Origin: Gordonia asplenii
GTDB lineage: Bacteria > Actinomycetota > Actinomycetes > Mycobacteriales > Mycobacteriaceae
Reading direction: 5' to 3'
Length of the DNA stretch: 64,000 nt
Assembly: GCF_012933505.1 (NCBI RefSeq)
Contig: NZ_JABBNB010000013.1
Coordinates: 62,001-126,000, forward strand
The notes below the pieces were generated by a model. It saw only the letters and a program-made list of their open reading frames with translations. It was not told the origin of the DNA and did no database searches. Made by a program: the position numbers and the translations under genes. Positions 9,030 through 18,719 of the stretch are shown one piece after another; positions within the stretch are counted from its first letter, which is position 1, and every line of letters begins with the position of its first letter.

Positions 9030-10542
9030 CGCGCAAAGTGCGTTTGAGGACTTTACCAGCGCCCGACAGCGGGAGGGCGTCGACGAACTCGACGCTGCGC
9101 GGTGCCTTGTAGCCGGCGATGAGCGTCTTGCAGTGGTCGCGCAGTTCGTCCGGGGTCAGTCCGCCGTGGCCGGGGTGCAGTACGACCACCGCGTGGACCC
9201 GCTCGCCGAACCGGTCGTCGGGCAGCCCGATGACCGCACACGACTCGACTGCCGGATGGGTGGACAGCGCCTTCTCCACCTCGGCCGAATAGACGTTCTC
9301 GCCGCCCGAGACGATCATGTCTTTGATTCGATCGGCGATGAACAGAAAGCCCTCATCGTCCAGGTATCCCGCGTCGCCGGTATGCATCCAGCCCTCGCGA
9401 ATCGCCGCGGCGGTGGCTTCGGGCATATTCCAGTACCCCGTCATCACGTGGCCACCGCGGCTGACGATCTCGCCGACTTCCCCGGTGGCGGCGTCGGCAC
9501 CGTCGGGTCGGACGACGCGAATTTCGCTGTGCGGGGCCGCCCGGCCCGCGGAGTAGCGGTGCGGTCCGACGGCACGGTGGTCGGCCGGCCCGAGCAGCGT
9601 CGCGACCGGCGACAACTCGGTCTGGCCGTATGCCTGTGCCAATTCGACGTCGGGCAGGAGGGTCAGCAGGCGATCGAGCACCTTCGGTGAGATCGGCGAT
9701 GCCCCGTATACGAATCTGCGCAGGCTGGACAAGTCGAACGAGTCGAACTGAGGATGATCGATGAGCATCTGGATCATGGTGGGCACCAGGAAGAGGTCGG
9801 TGATCTCATGTTGCTGGATCGCCGTCAACACGCGAGTGGGTTCGAAACTCGGCACGATGGCGTGGGTGTTGCCGACCAGCGATTGCGCCGCCCACATACA
9901 GAGGTCGGCGAGATGGAACATCGGGGCGGAGTGCAGGAAGCGGCCCGCGGGTGTCGTGAGGAAACCGGTTGCCGCGCAGCCCAATGCGGACGTGATCAGG
10001 TTGGCGTGGCTGAGCATCACACCTTTGGATCTGCCGGTCGTCCCACCGGTGTAGAACAACGCGGCCAGTGCGTCGCCGCCACGTCGGGCGTCCTCGATCG
10101 CGGTCGCGTCGGCAACGCACCGTTCGTAGTCGAGCCAGCCGGGTTGCCCGTCGTTCCCGGTGTAGATCACCTGGCGCAGCTGTGGGCACAGCGCCTGAAT
10201 CTCAGTGACTTCGGATCGGAAGTTCTCGTCGACGATGAGTACTTCGACGCCGGCGTCGAGGAGGCTGTCGGCGACCTCCGCGGTACTCCAACGCGTATTC
10301 ACCGGCACGAGAACGGCATCCGCCCACGGCACCGCCATGAGGTACTCGAGGTAGCGATAGGAATTCAATCCGTGCATCGCGACGCGATCGCCGGAGTTCA
10401 CGCCTGCTGCACGCAGCGCGCCGGCGAGGCGCGCGATCCGGTCGATGTGGCGGGCGTAGGTGAACTGCACGTCGCCGTCGATGACGGCGACTCGATCGGG
10501 GTGCTGCTGGAGCGCCCGGTGCAGCGGCTGCGTGAGATACAT
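9016..10542 (-). CDS. Acyl-CoA synthetase (class I adenylate-forming)
   Basis: About 508 aa from ATG 10542, which has AGAAGGG just upstream. The AMP-binding P-loop is FYTGGTTGRSKGVMLSH; YGQTE and YLDEEGFLFIADRIKDMI are the A5 and A8 motifs; the C-terminal catalytic lysine is in SGAGKVLKRTLR. It activates a carboxylic acid to its CoA thioester using ATP, likely the entry step of the pathway encoded by the surrounding dehydrogenase, hydratase and SDR genes. The acid cannot be assigned. Confidence 0.9.
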   Translation of the reverse strand: MYLTQPLHRALQQHPDRVAVIDGDVQFTYARHIDRIARLAGALRAAGVNSGDRVAMHGLNSYRYLEYLMAVPWADAVLVPVNTRWSTAEVADSLLDAGVEVLIVDENFRSEVTEIQALCPQLRQVIYTGNDGQPGWLDYERCVADATAIEDARRGGDALAALFYTGGTTGRSKGVMLSHANLITSALGCAATGFLTTPAGRFLHSAPMFHLADLCMWAAQSLVGNTHAIVPSFEPTRVLTAIQQHEITDLFLVPTMIQMLIDHPQFDSFDLSSLRRFVYGASPISPKVLDRLLTLLPDVELAQAYGQTELSPVATLLGPADHRAVGPHRYSAGRAAPHSEIRVVRPDGADAATGEVGEIVSRGGHVMTGYWNMPEATAAAIREGWMHTGDAGYLDDEGFLFIADRIKDMIVSGGENVYSAEVEKALSTHPAVESCAVIGLPDDRFGERVHAVVVLHPGHGGLTPDELRDHCKTLIAGYKAPRSVEFVDALPLSGAGKVLKRTLRDAHA

Positions 10543-10565
10543 CGACGACCCTTCTGTGGCGGAGG

Positions 10566-11093
10566 TCAACGGGTAGCGCTGATCATGGTCGCGACGATCG
10601 TGGCCGGCCTGTCGGTGCGGTTGCTCCATGCGTGCTTCGTGCCGCGTTGAACGAGCGAATCTCCCACGCGCAGTAGCACTTCGGAGTCCTGCAGGACGGC
10701 GTACAGTTCGCCTTCGACGACCGTGCAGACATCGACGGTGTCAGTCGCGTGCAACCCGGCGATCTCCTCGTCGGCATGATGTGAGTCGCCGCCGCCGATC
10801 GCATTCATAGCGTCGGCGTACGCGTCGCTGCCCTGCCATTCGGCGTCGGGAGGAAAGGAGACCATCCGCACCAGCACGCCGCCGTCGGGTGGGTCCAGCG
10901 CCAGTTCGGCGGTCAACGTGTTCTCGGCGGTGACCGCCGGTGGCACACTGTCGATCTGCCACACGTCGGCGACGGTGAAGGTGGGGGTTGCCGCGCGGTG
11001 GATCGTCGGGCCGTCGAAGGCGACGGTCGAACGGCCACTCGGTCCGTCGACGGTCGTGACGACACGGGCTTGGTAGTTGTCCAGGCTGCTCAT
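10566..11093 (-). CDS. Cupin-domain protein
   Basis: A 175-aa protein. Its C-terminal half has a cupin barrel pattern (VVEGELYAVLQDSEVLLRVGD, then QRGTKHAWSNRTDRPA, residues 120-165), like small cupin sensors or isomerases found in aromatic and terpenoid degradation clusters. The HH of GGDSHHADEE might bind metal, but the classic HxH...E set is incomplete. Second gene of the five-gene minus-strand operon. Function unknown. Confidence 0.75.
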   Translation of the reverse strand: MSSLDNYQARVVTTVDGPSGRSTVAFDGPTIHRAATPTFTVADVWQIDSVPPAVTAENTLTAELALDPPDGGVLVRMVSFPPDAEWQGSDAYADAMNAIGGGDSHHADEEIAGLHATDTVDVCTVVEGELYAVLQDSEVLLRVGDSLVQRGTKHAWSNRTDRPATIVATMISATR

Positions 11094-11144
11094 GGTGAAT
11101 TCTCCTGTCGGTCGGTGGTTTGGGTTTTGGGGACTGGGGTTTCG

Positions 11145-11885
11145 TCAGATGGTGAACATGCCGCCGTTGACGTTGATCGTCTCGCCGGTGATGTAACTGG
11201 CCTTGTCGGAGACGAGAAAGGATGCGACGGAGGCGACCTCGGCCGGATCGGCGAATCGTCCCATCGGAATGGCCTTTTCGATTCCGGCCAATTGCTCCGG
11301 GGAGAACGCGCCGAGCATCGGGGTCTGCATCATTCCCGGGGCGATGCAGTTCACGCGAACGCCGTCAGGGGCGTTCTGGGCGCCCAATGTCATGGTCAGG
11401 CCGATCACGCCCGCGTTGGAGGCCACGTAGTTGACGGCGGTCGCGACGGACTTCGTACGGCCGGACATCGAGGAGATGTTCACGATCGATCCGCCGCCGT
11501 TCGCGGCCATCACGGGTATCGCCGCCTTGCATGTGACGAAGTCGCCGCGCAGCTTTACACCCACGAGTCGGTCCCAGTCGGCAAGGGAAACCGTATCGAC
11601 CTTGCCGAGTTGCACCAGGCCGGCGACATTGACGAGTGCTTTGAGGCGGTCGCGCCCGGGATGGTCGGCGATGGCGGAAGTCACCGCGTCGGCGTCGAGC
11701 AGATCGAGCACCCGCACGTCGACCTCGCTTCCCGACTCGCGCAGTTCGGCGGCCACCGCGTCGAGTCCACTCTCGTTCCGGTCGAGCAGACAGAGGGCGA
11801 AGCCGTCGCCGGCGAGTGCTCTCGCGCACGCGGCGCCCAGACCGGCGGCGGCGCCGGTGACGATGGCCAACGGGGATGCAGACAT
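11145..11885 (-). CDS. Short-chain dehydrogenase/reductase (SDR), first gene of the catabolic operon
   Basis: A 246-aa classical SDR begun at ATG 11885, with GGAGG upstream. The cofactor motif is IVTGAAAGLGAACA, the catalytic serine is in INISSMSGR, and the tyrosine segment is VNYVASNAGVIGLT. The usual YxxxK reads YVASN, so the catalytic lysine is replaced by asparagine, which may weaken or change activity. The C-terminus GETINVNGGMFTI is standard. It leads the operon and is divergent from the acyl-CoA dehydrogenase. Confidence 0.85.
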   Translation of the reverse strand: MSASPLAIVTGAAAGLGAACARALAGDGFALCLLDRNESGLDAVAAELRESGSEVDVRVLDLLDADAVTSAIADHPGRDRLKALVNVAGLVQLGKVDTVSLADWDRLVGVKLRGDFVTCKAAIPVMAANGGGSIVNISSMSGRTKSVATAVNYVASNAGVIGLTMTLGAQNAPDGVRVNCIAPGMMQTPMLGAFSPEQLAGIEKAIPMGRFADPAEVASVASFLVSDKASYITGETINVNGGMFTI

Positions 11886-11916
11886 GGACAAACCTCCAGA
11901 TCAAGCCTTGTGATGC

Positions 11917-11930
11917 ACACCACTTGGTGT
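11917..11930. promoter_or_regulatory. Candidate operator in the divergent SDR/acyl-CoA dehydrogenase promoter
   Basis: ACACCACTTGGTGT is a palindrome with 6-bp arms around CT. It lies 32 bp upstream of the SDR start, inside the 160-bp divergent spacer. It is a plausible site for the double TetR regulator of this cluster. Confidence 0.4.
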
Positions 11931-12045
11931 TGTGGAGAAGTTATCAGCCATTGACATAGATGGCAATAGAAGGTGATTATCTGTAGCAATGGTTCCGCAG
12001 GACGATACTCAGCATGTACTTCTGCAGCGATGGGAAAGAGGCGTG

Positions 12046-13218
12046 ATGACAGATCAGGGTCGAGCGTGGATGACCGACGACTACGCGGCACTTGCGACGA
12101 CGGCAGCCGCGGTGCTGGCGGTTGAGGCATCGCCGCACGTCGATCGGTGGCGCGAGCAGCACCACATGGACCGAGAGTTCTGGCTGCGGCTGGGTGAGCT
12201 CGGGCTACTCTGTTGCGGCGTACCCGCGCAATGGGGCGGCGGTGGTGGGACGGTCGTGCACGACTACGTGGTACTCGACGCATTGGTTCGCGCAGGTATC
12301 AGTCCGGCGTCGATGCAGGTGCACAACGTGGTCGTGCCGCACTACATCACCTCCTACGGAACCGACGAACAGAAGCGCCGCTGGTTGCCCAGGATGGCTG
12401 CCGGCGACGCGATCGGAGCACTCGCGATGACTGAGCCGGATACCGGGTCGGATGTTCAGGCAATCCGAACGCGGGCTCGGCGCGACGGCGACTCGTATGT
12501 GATCTCCGGTGCGAAGACCTTCATCACGAACGGCAGCGTCGCCGACGTGATCATCGTCGCCGCGACCACCGACCCCGCGTTACGGGGCAGGGGAATCGGC
12601 CTCTTCGTCGTGGAAACCGCACAGTGCCAAGGGTTTTCCGTCGACAGGGTCCTCAAGAAGCTGGGGCAGCATGAGTCGGACACCGCGGAGCTGTCGTTCG
12701 ACGAAGTGCGCGTCGCGGCGGCGAACCGGCTGGGGGAGGAGGGGGCGGGATTCGCGATGCTGATGGGGCAACTGCCGGCGGAACGGCTGCTGGTGGCCGT
12801 CACGGCGACCGCGGCGATCGAACGTGCAGTCGAGCTCGCCACTCGCTACGCGAATGAGCGTCATGCGTTCGGCAAGCCGCTGATCGCGCAGCAGCACGTG
12901 AAATTCGAGCTCGCCGAATGCGCGACCCATGCCCGAGTCGCGCGAGTGTTCCTCGACTCGTGCATCGCGAAGTTGCTCGCCGGAGAGCTCGACGAGACGA
13001 CGGTGTCGATGGCCAAATGGTGGTTCGCCGAACTCGAGGGCCAGGTGGTCGATCGCTGCCTGCAATTGTTCGGCGGTTACGGCTACATGGATGAATTTCC
13101 CATCGCCCGGCTGTACGCGGCCGCACGCGCCCAGCGCATCTACGGTGGAAGCAGCGAGATCATGAAGGAAGTGATCGGCCGAACCCTGGTCGACCCGGCA
13201 CGAGGCGCGACGGCATGA
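12046..13218 (+). CDS. Acyl-CoA dehydrogenase
   Basis: About 390 aa from ATG 12046 (GGAAAGAGG upstream). The flavin/substrate motifs are MTEPDTGSDVQ and the C-terminal IYGGSSEIMKEVIGR, and LQLFGGYGYMDE is the family signature. It introduces the alpha,beta double bond into an acyl-CoA using FAD. Its stop overlaps the enoyl-CoA hydratase start (ATGA), so dehydrogenation and hydration are genetically coupled. Divergent from the SDR/ligase operon and probably under the same regulator. Confidence 0.9.
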   Translation: MTDQGRAWMTDDYAALATTAAAVLAVEASPHVDRWREQHHMDREFWLRLGELGLLCCGVPAQWGGGGGTVVHDYVVLDALVRAGISPASMQVHNVVVPHYITSYGTDEQKRRWLPRMAAGDAIGALAMTEPDTGSDVQAIRTRARRDGDSYVISGAKTFITNGSVADVIIVAATTDPALRGRGIGLFVVETAQCQGFSVDRVLKKLGQHESDTAELSFDEVRVAAANRLGEEGAGFAMLMGQLPAERLLVAVTATAAIERAVELATRYANERHAFGKPLIAQQHVKFELAECATHARVARVFLDSCIAKLLAGELDETTVSMAKWWFAELEGQVVDRCLQLFGGYGYMDEFPIARLYAAARAQRIYGGSSEIMKEVIGRTLVDPARGATA

Positions 13219-14057
13219 CGACCGAAGATCGGATCCGGGTCGAACGTCCGGCGACCGGTGTTGCTCGAATCGTGTTGGCGCGCGCGGACAAACGCAATGC
13301 GCAGGACCCGCGCATGCTTTACGAACTCGATGCCGCACTGCTCGCCGCGTCCGTCGACGACGGCGTGCGGGTGATCATTCTGGCTGCCGACGGTCCCGAC
13401 TTCTCGTCCGGACATGACCTGTCGGCGCCGTTCGAACTGCCCGGTCCACCGACGGCGACGATGCAGGGCGGATTCGACGCCCCGGGTGTCGAGGGGCATT
13501 TCGCATTCGAATGCGAAGCCTTTCTCGGCTTGTGCCGACGGTGGCGCGACCTGCCCAAACCGACCATCGCCCAGGTGCAAGGGCGGGTCATCGCCGGCGG
13601 ACTCATGCTGGTGTGGCCGATGGACCTCATCGTCGCGGCCAGCGACGCGTCGTTCGCCGACCCGGTCTCGGCGTTCGGCGTCAACGGCATCGAGTACTTC
13701 GTGCACACCTTCGAGATGAGCGCGCGCCGAGCGAAGGAACTGTTATTCACCGGCGACGCGATGAGCGCGCGGGAGGCGGCCGCCATCGGCATGGTGACCG
13801 AAGTCGTCGAGCCTGACGAATTGGCCGCCGCGACACTGCGATTGGCGATCAAGATCGCCCAACGACCGGCCTTCGGACTGCGCTTGTCGAAGATGAGCGT
13901 CAACCGGTCGCAGGATGCGCAGGGTCTGCAACAGGCGATCGACGCCGCATTCGCGCTGCACAATCTCGGGCATGCCAACAATCTGGCCCGATTCGGGACG
14001 ATCGTCGATCCGTCGGGCGTCCAACAGGTCCGGCAGAGCAGACCTACCTCTTCGTGA
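13215..14057 (+). CDS. Enoyl-CoA hydratase/isomerase family protein
   Basis: A 280-aa crotonase-fold protein. The acyl-CoA pocket loop is FSSGHDLSAPFE and the oxyanion-hole segment is VIAGGLMLVWPMDLIVA. The usual glutamates of short-chain hydratases are not obvious, so it could be a hydratase, isomerase or hydrolase. Starts with ATGA on the stop of the acyl-CoA dehydrogenase. Its 3' end overlaps the convergent SRPBCC gene by 14 bp. Confidence 0.85.
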   Translation: MTTEDRIRVERPATGVARIVLARADKRNAQDPRMLYELDAALLAASVDDGVRVIILAADGPDFSSGHDLSAPFELPGPPTATMQGGFDAPGVEGHFAFECEAFLGLCRRWRDLPKPTIAQVQGRVIAGGLMLVWPMDLIVAASDASFADPVSAFGVNGIEYFVHTFEMSARRAKELLFTGDAMSAREAAAIGMVTEVVEPDELAAATLRLAIKIAQRPAFGLRLSKMSVNRSQDAQGLQQAIDAAFALHNLGHANNLARFGTIVDPSGVQQVRQSRPTSS

Positions 14058-14550
14058 AGTGTTTGAGGGTATCCGCCTCGACGGTCCCGAAGGCTCCGCT
14101 GGAGATCGGCGAGGACAACCACGGCGGAAGGGCGCGTCCGCTCAGTTCGATGCCGAACAGCCACACCAGCCGGCAGCCGTACTCGGCCGGGGATACCTCG
14201 GTGAGTTCACCGAAGCGTTTCAGTCCGGGCATCGAACCGCGGACACCGTGGAAGGCGTGCCGGTAGGTGTGGGTCTCGGGGTCCTCGTCCCAGATGAAGA
14301 ACTCCTCCTCCATCGTCGCGAAGCCCGGAGCGAGCGCGATCGATCGGGTGGTCCCCACGCCGTAGGGCTTCGCGGAGGTGTAGATGACCGACTTCAGTGC
14401 CCGGCACCAGTCGAGAGTGTTCTGCCGGGTGAACTCGCCCCACGCGTGTTCCGGGCTGACCGGCAGATTCACGTCGATGCGGTAGTTCATCGGTGCGGTG
14501 GTGAAGAATGACTCGTCGGTGATGGGTTCGAGTGGGTAGCGGCTACTCAT
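14044..14550 (-). CDS. SRPBCC-superfamily protein
   Basis: 168 aa from ATG 14550. The N-terminal pattern (MNYRIDVNLPVSPEHAWGEF, a helix-grip strand followed by the first helix) and the C-terminal helix (GTVEADTLKHFTKR) fit the START/SRPBCC ligand-binding fold. No catalytic residues are recognisable. It probably binds a hydrophobic ligand. It is divergent from the SARP regulator with 56 bp between starts, so the two may share control. Confidence 0.6.
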   Translation of the reverse strand: MSSRYPLEPITDESFFTTAPMNYRIDVNLPVSPEHAWGEFTRQNTLDWCRALKSVIYTSAKPYGVGTTRSIALAPGFATMEEEFFIWDEDPETHTYRHAFHGVRGSMPGLKRFGELTEVSPAEYGCRLVWLFGIELSGRALPPWLSSPISSGAFGTVEADTLKHFTKR

Positions 14551-14606
14551 TCGCTCACTGTAGGGCGTGGCGCCCGTCTCCGGGCGCGCCGCATTAGGCT
14601 GGTCGA

Positions 14607-17600
14607 GTGCCAGCCGACCCCGCCGTAGCCCAGCAGACCGTGATCGGTCTGCTCGGACCCGTGTCGGTCGATGGAGTCGAGGTGGCGGGCGTCCGCGCCA
14701 AGCGGCTGTTGACGTCGTTGGCACTCGCCGGCGGTCGCGCACGTACCGCCGACCGACTGATCGACGACGTCTGGGGCGACAGCCCACCCAAGTCGCCGCA
14801 CGCCGCCTTGCATACCCAGATCTCCCGGCTGCGTCAGGTTCTCGGTGAGGCCACGATCCTCGGCGTCGGCAGTGGCTACCGACTCAACGGTGTCGTCACC
14901 GACGTCGAGCTCGTCGAGTCTTCGCTCGCCGGTGGGGATTCCGACGCGGTCGATCGTGCGGTCGAGCAGTGGCGCGGTCAGCCCGGCGAGGATCTCGGCG
15001 CCGACGACGATCTCGCCCGCACCCTTCGACGCCGCGCTGATCGCGCGTGGGCTCGCGTCGAAGAGCTGCGGGGCGCGCAGGCGTTGGCCGTCGGAGACTT
15101 CGCAACCGCACGGCACGTCGCCGAACAGCGTTGTGCCGCAGATCCGTTGGACGAGCAAGCGCATGTTCTGCTGATGCGGGCGCTGGCCGCCGACGGGCGC
15201 CGGGCCGACGCGCTGGCCGTGTTCGCCCGGCTACGACGTTCCCTGGCAACGGAATTGGGCGTCGATCCGGGGCCGCAGGCCGCCGCGCTGAACGTCGAAC
15301 TGTTGGCCGACGAGCGATCGGTGGACGAGCAGGCACCCCGCGCGGGCCGGGCCGGGCGGGCTGTCGGACTGCGTGCCGAGTCGACGCCGCTGATCGGGCG
15401 GGACGACGACCTGGCCGGCATCGTCGACCTGCTCGATGCCCACCGCGTGGTGACGATCCTCGGCCCCGGCGGTGTCGGAAAGACGAGGATGGCCAATGCC
15501 GTGGGGAATGAGCTTGCGGCGCAGGGGAGGACGGTGTTCTTCGTGCCGCTGGCCTCGGTGCGCGACAACGCCGACGTCGTCGCGGTTCTCGCCGGGGCAC
15601 TCGGCGTGGGCGAGACCGACCTCAGCGTCGGGGCGCGACCGCGCATCGCGGTCGGGGAACTCGCCGACCGGCTCGCCGACGCCGTACGCGGGCAGCAGGC
15701 GGTCCTGATTCTCGACAACTGTGAACAGGTCATCGACGCCTGCGCCGGGGTGATCGACGGACTGATCGCCGCCGAGCCGCGACTGGTCGTGGTGACCACC
15801 AGCCGCTCGCCGTTGCTGATAGCCGCCGAACAGGTGTATCCGTTGCCGGTGCTGGGTGTCGACGGGGCCGACTCGTCGGCCGTCGAGCTGTTCGGCATGC
15901 GGGCGCGGGCGGTACGGCCGACGGCAGATCTCCCGATGGACAAAGTCGCCGACCTCTGTGCGCACCTCGACGGGCTCCCGCTGGCGATCGAGCTTGCGGC
16001 AGCACGCATTCGGGTGATGACCGTCGACGAGATCCTCGCCCGGCTGACCGCCCGATTCGATCTGCTCCGCTCGGCGGACCGCACCAGGCCGGATCGGCAT
16101 CGCACGCTGCACGCCGTGATCGAGTGGAGCTGGGATCTGCTCGACGACGACGCGCGGACCGCGCTGCGCTCGCTGTGCCGGTTCCCGGCGGGGTTTCGAA
16201 CCTCGGCCGCGGGAGCCGTCCTGCGTCGCAGCGGACCGGAACTCGACGACGTGCTCGACTCGCTCGTCAACCAGTCACTGCTGGAAGTATCCGAGGTCGC
16301 CGGGCACGCCCGCTACCGAATGCTGGAGATGGTCCGCGAGTTCGGCGAGGAGAAGCTTGCCGAATCGGGCGACGGCGCTCGGATCGACGCGGCGATGGCA
16401 AGCTGGGCAACGGATTTCACCCGCTCGACGCGCCAGCGCTACGAGCAGTCCGCCGATCGCGAGATGTTGCTGTCGCTGGCCGCCGAAGTGGAGAATCTGG
16501 TGTGGGTGTTACGACGCTGCACCAGCGGAGCACCGGACACCGAGACCATCGTGTCGGTCTTTCCCGCCGTCGCGACCATCTGGGCGATGCAGGGCCTGCA
16601 CGCTGAAGTGCGGTCGTGGGGTGTTCGAATCCTCGACGTATTGCCCACTCCGCCAACAGATCCCGACGACGACGCGCGTGAGCGCTGGCAGCTGACCGTG
16701 CTGCTGGCATGTGTTCACCTGTTGGTGATGCCGCAGCTGCGGCCGCTCGCCACCGCGCGCTACTACCTGCGTCGGCTGGCGCGTGCCGAGCTGTGCACGG
16801 AGTTGCCCGCCGAGTTTCTGAGTGCACTTCTGCTGTCCCGCAGTCCTTTCGGCGCGCTGCGAGTACTCGTCGACGGCACGGCGTCGACCAACCCGGACGT
16901 ACGGCGGGCAGCTCTGTCGATTCGCATGAACCTGCGGGAGAACAACGCGAACCTCGACGGTGCGCTCGCCGACCACCTCGAAGTGTCGAAGATGGCCAAA
17001 CACAGCGACCCGTGGTTGCAATCGATGTCCGATGTCAGCACCGCGAGCATCTTCGGGCAGCGCAAGGACTGGGCGACCGCGGTGTCGCTGTACCGGTCGG
17101 GGGTGGCGAATCTCGCCGTGATCGGGGCCGTCGAAGACGAGGCGCAGGCGCGGTCGTATCTGGTGATCACGTTGCTGGCCCTCGGTGAATTCGACGAAGC
17201 GCAGCGTGAACTCGACGTGCTCGCCGACGGCTGGACGCTCGACGACCCTGACCCGCAAGGCAATCCGGAGGCCGTCGCCGGCATGATGGTGTGCTTCGCC
17301 GAGTCGGCGAGGTTGCGGGGCGAGCCGAGTGCGGGCGTCTTCGTCCGGGCCGGTGAGCTGCTGGTGCGCGAGCACCCGGTCATCACCAGCGATCCCGGCG
17401 TGGGAATGGTGTTGGGCGCCATTGTGATCGGACTGGCGCTGACCGGTGCGAGCGCGACGGCCGAGCCGTTCGCCGGGGTGCTTGCCGAGGGGGTCGCGCA
17501 CTCGTTCTCCGCCCTCGGCTGGCACGACCTGCCGCAGGCCGGAGTCACCGCGCTGGCGATCGGTCTGTTGCTGGCGGGTGACCCGAAGACCGCGATCGCG

Positions 17601-17801
17601 GGGGCGACCCTGTTCGCCATCGCCGATAAACTCAAAGCGCGGCAAGACTTTCCGGTTCTCGTGGAGGCGCTCGCCCGGCGCCGCGAGTTCGCCGTCGTCG
17701 ACGACGCGACCTGGGAACGGATCCAGCTCGGCGTCGGACGGATGTCGCGGCGGCAGGCGATCGTGGAATTGCGCAATGTGCTGGCGGACAACGTGCGATG
17801 A
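14607..17801 (+). CDS. SARP/BTAD-type transcriptional regulator with AfsR-like ATPase
   Basis: 1064 aa. Residues 10-95 form an OmpR-like winged helix (RAKRLLTSLALAGG, PHAALHTQISRLRQVLG). Residues about 110-240 form the bacterial transcriptional activation domain (VDPGPQAAALNVELLADE at its end). An STAND/NB-ARC-type ATPase follows, with Walker A ILGPGGVGKTRM near residue 290 and GLPLAIELAAARI later; the C-terminal 500 residues are helical repeats. AfsR-like proteins activate nearby secondary metabolism or export genes. Here the convergent ABC exporter is a possible target. GTG start at 14607. Confidence 0.88.
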   Translation: MPADPAVAQQTVIGLLGPVSVDGVEVAGVRAKRLLTSLALAGGRARTADRLIDDVWGDSPPKSPHAALHTQISRLRQVLGEATILGVGSGYRLNGVVTDVELVESSLAGGDSDAVDRAVEQWRGQPGEDLGADDDLARTLRRRADRAWARVEELRGAQALAVGDFATARHVAEQRCAADPLDEQAHVLLMRALAADGRRADALAVFARLRRSLATELGVDPGPQAAALNVELLADERSVDEQAPRAGRAGRAVGLRAESTPLIGRDDDLAGIVDLLDAHRVVTILGPGGVGKTRMANAVGNELAAQGRTVFFVPLASVRDNADVVAVLAGALGVGETDLSVGARPRIAVGELADRLADAVRGQQAVLILDNCEQVIDACAGVIDGLIAAEPRLVVVTTSRSPLLIAAEQVYPLPVLGVDGADSSAVELFGMRARAVRPTADLPMDKVADLCAHLDGLPLAIELAAARIRVMTVDEILARLTARFDLLRSADRTRPDRHRTLHAVIEWSWDLLDDDARTALRSLCRFPAGFRTSAAGAVLRRSGPELDDVLDSLVNQSLLEVSEVAGHARYRMLEMVREFGEEKLAESGDGARIDAAMASWATDFTRSTRQRYEQSADREMLLSLAAEVENLVWVLRRCTSGAPDTETIVSVFPAVATIWAMQGLHAEVRSWGVRILDVLPTPPTDPDDDARERWQLTVLLACVHLLVMPQLRPLATARYYLRRLARAELCTELPAEFLSALLLSRSPFGALRVLVDGTASTNPDVRRAALSIRMNLRENNANLDGALADHLEVSKMAKHSDPWLQSMSDVSTASIFGQRKDWATAVSLYRSGVANLAVIGAVEDEAQARSYLVITLLALGEFDEAQRELDVLADGWTLDDPDPQGNPEAVAGMMVCFAESARLRGEPSAGVFVRAGELLVREHPVITSDPGVGMVLGAIVIGLALTGASATAEPFAGVLAEGVAHSFSALGWHDLPQAGVTALAIGLLLAGDPKTAIAGATLFAIADKLKARQDFPVLVEALARRREFAVVDDATWERIQLGVGRMSRRQAIVELRNVLADNVR

Positions 17802-17805
17802 GAAA

Positions 17806-17859
17806 CCGATCGCCCCGTCGCACTGCCGACGACAGTCGGCAGCGAGACGAGGCGATCGG
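17806..17859. terminator. Long bidirectional hairpin between SARP gene and ABC permease
   Basis: CCGATCGCC at 17806-17814 pairs with GGCGATCGG at 17851-17859, and the inner CTGCCGAC/GTCGGCAG arms close a GACA tetraloop. Two convergent genes end on either side, so it can serve both strands. Confidence 0.7.
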
Positions 17860-17868
17860 CGCTGAGGG

Positions 17869-18717
17869 CTACTTCGCGTTACGGATGTAGGCCCGCACCG
17901 CCAGTGGCGCGAAGACGGCGGTGATCACCGCGGCGCCGAGCAGACTCCACAGCACGTGCGTTCCCGCGTGACCGGTCGCGCACAGTTCGCGGACCGCCGA
18001 TACCAAGTGGCTGACGGGGTTGACGTTGACGAATCCCTGCAACCAGCCCGGCATGGTGCTCACCGGGACGAAGGCGTTGGACATGAACGTCAACGGGAAC
18101 ATGATCAGCATCGAAATGCCTTGTACGGCAGAGGCCTTCTTCATCAGGCAGCCCATCAGGGCGAAGATCCAGGAGACCGCGAAACTGCAGACGATGACCA
18201 GCAGAGTGGACGCGATGACACCGATCGGGTCGGGCCGCCAGCCCATCGAGATGCCGACGGTGAACGTGATCAGCGTGGCGATGAGGTAGCGCACGACATC
18301 GGCGAGCAGCGCACCGGCCAGCGGTGAGATGCGGGCGATCGGAAGTGACCGGAACCGGTCGAAGACACCCTTGTCCATGTCTTCGCGAAGCTGCGTGCCG
18401 GTGACGATCGAGGTGACGATCACCGTCTGCACCAGGATGCCCGGGATGATCACCGGGAGGTAGGCGTGCACGTTGCCGCTGATCGCGCCGCCGAAGATGT
18501 AGGTGAACATCAGCGTGAAGATGATCGGTTGCAGCACAACGTCGAACAGCTGCTCGGGATTGTGCCGGATCTTCAACAGACCGCGGTATCCCATCGAAAA
18601 CGACTGGCGCACGGTCTCGATGAGACTGACGGAGGTCTTCGCGTCGGCGCGGATCGCGGTGGTCGAGATGGCGGTGGGTTTGCGGGGTGGTTCGACGGTC
18701 GTGAGGGTGGTGGTCAT
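17869..18717 (-). CDS. ABC-2 type exporter permease (Drr family)
   Basis: About 282 aa from ATG 18717, with six hydrophobic helices. The segment GVFDRFRSLPIARISPLAGALLADVV follows the DrrB/ABC-2 pattern (written here only as a descriptor: charged FDRFRSLP then helix). It forms the membrane channel for the ATPase encoded just upstream, 2 bp away. The pair resembles daunorubicin-resistance exporters and mycobacterial DrrAB, which export hydrophobic drugs or lipids. The substrate is unknown. Confidence 0.88.
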   Translation of the reverse strand: MTTTLTTVEPPRKPTAISTTAIRADAKTSVSLIETVRQSFSMGYRGLLKIRHNPEQLFDVVLQPIIFTLMFTYIFGGAISGNVHAYLPVIIPGILVQTVIVTSIVTGTQLREDMDKGVFDRFRSLPIARISPLAGALLADVVRYLIATLITFTVGISMGWRPDPIGVIASTLLVIVCSFAVSWIFALMGCLMKKASAVQGISMLIMFPLTFMSNAFVPVSTMPGWLQGFVNVNPVSHLVSAVRELCATGHAGTHVLWSLLGAAVITAVFAPLAVRAYIRNAK

Positions 18718-18719
18718 GG

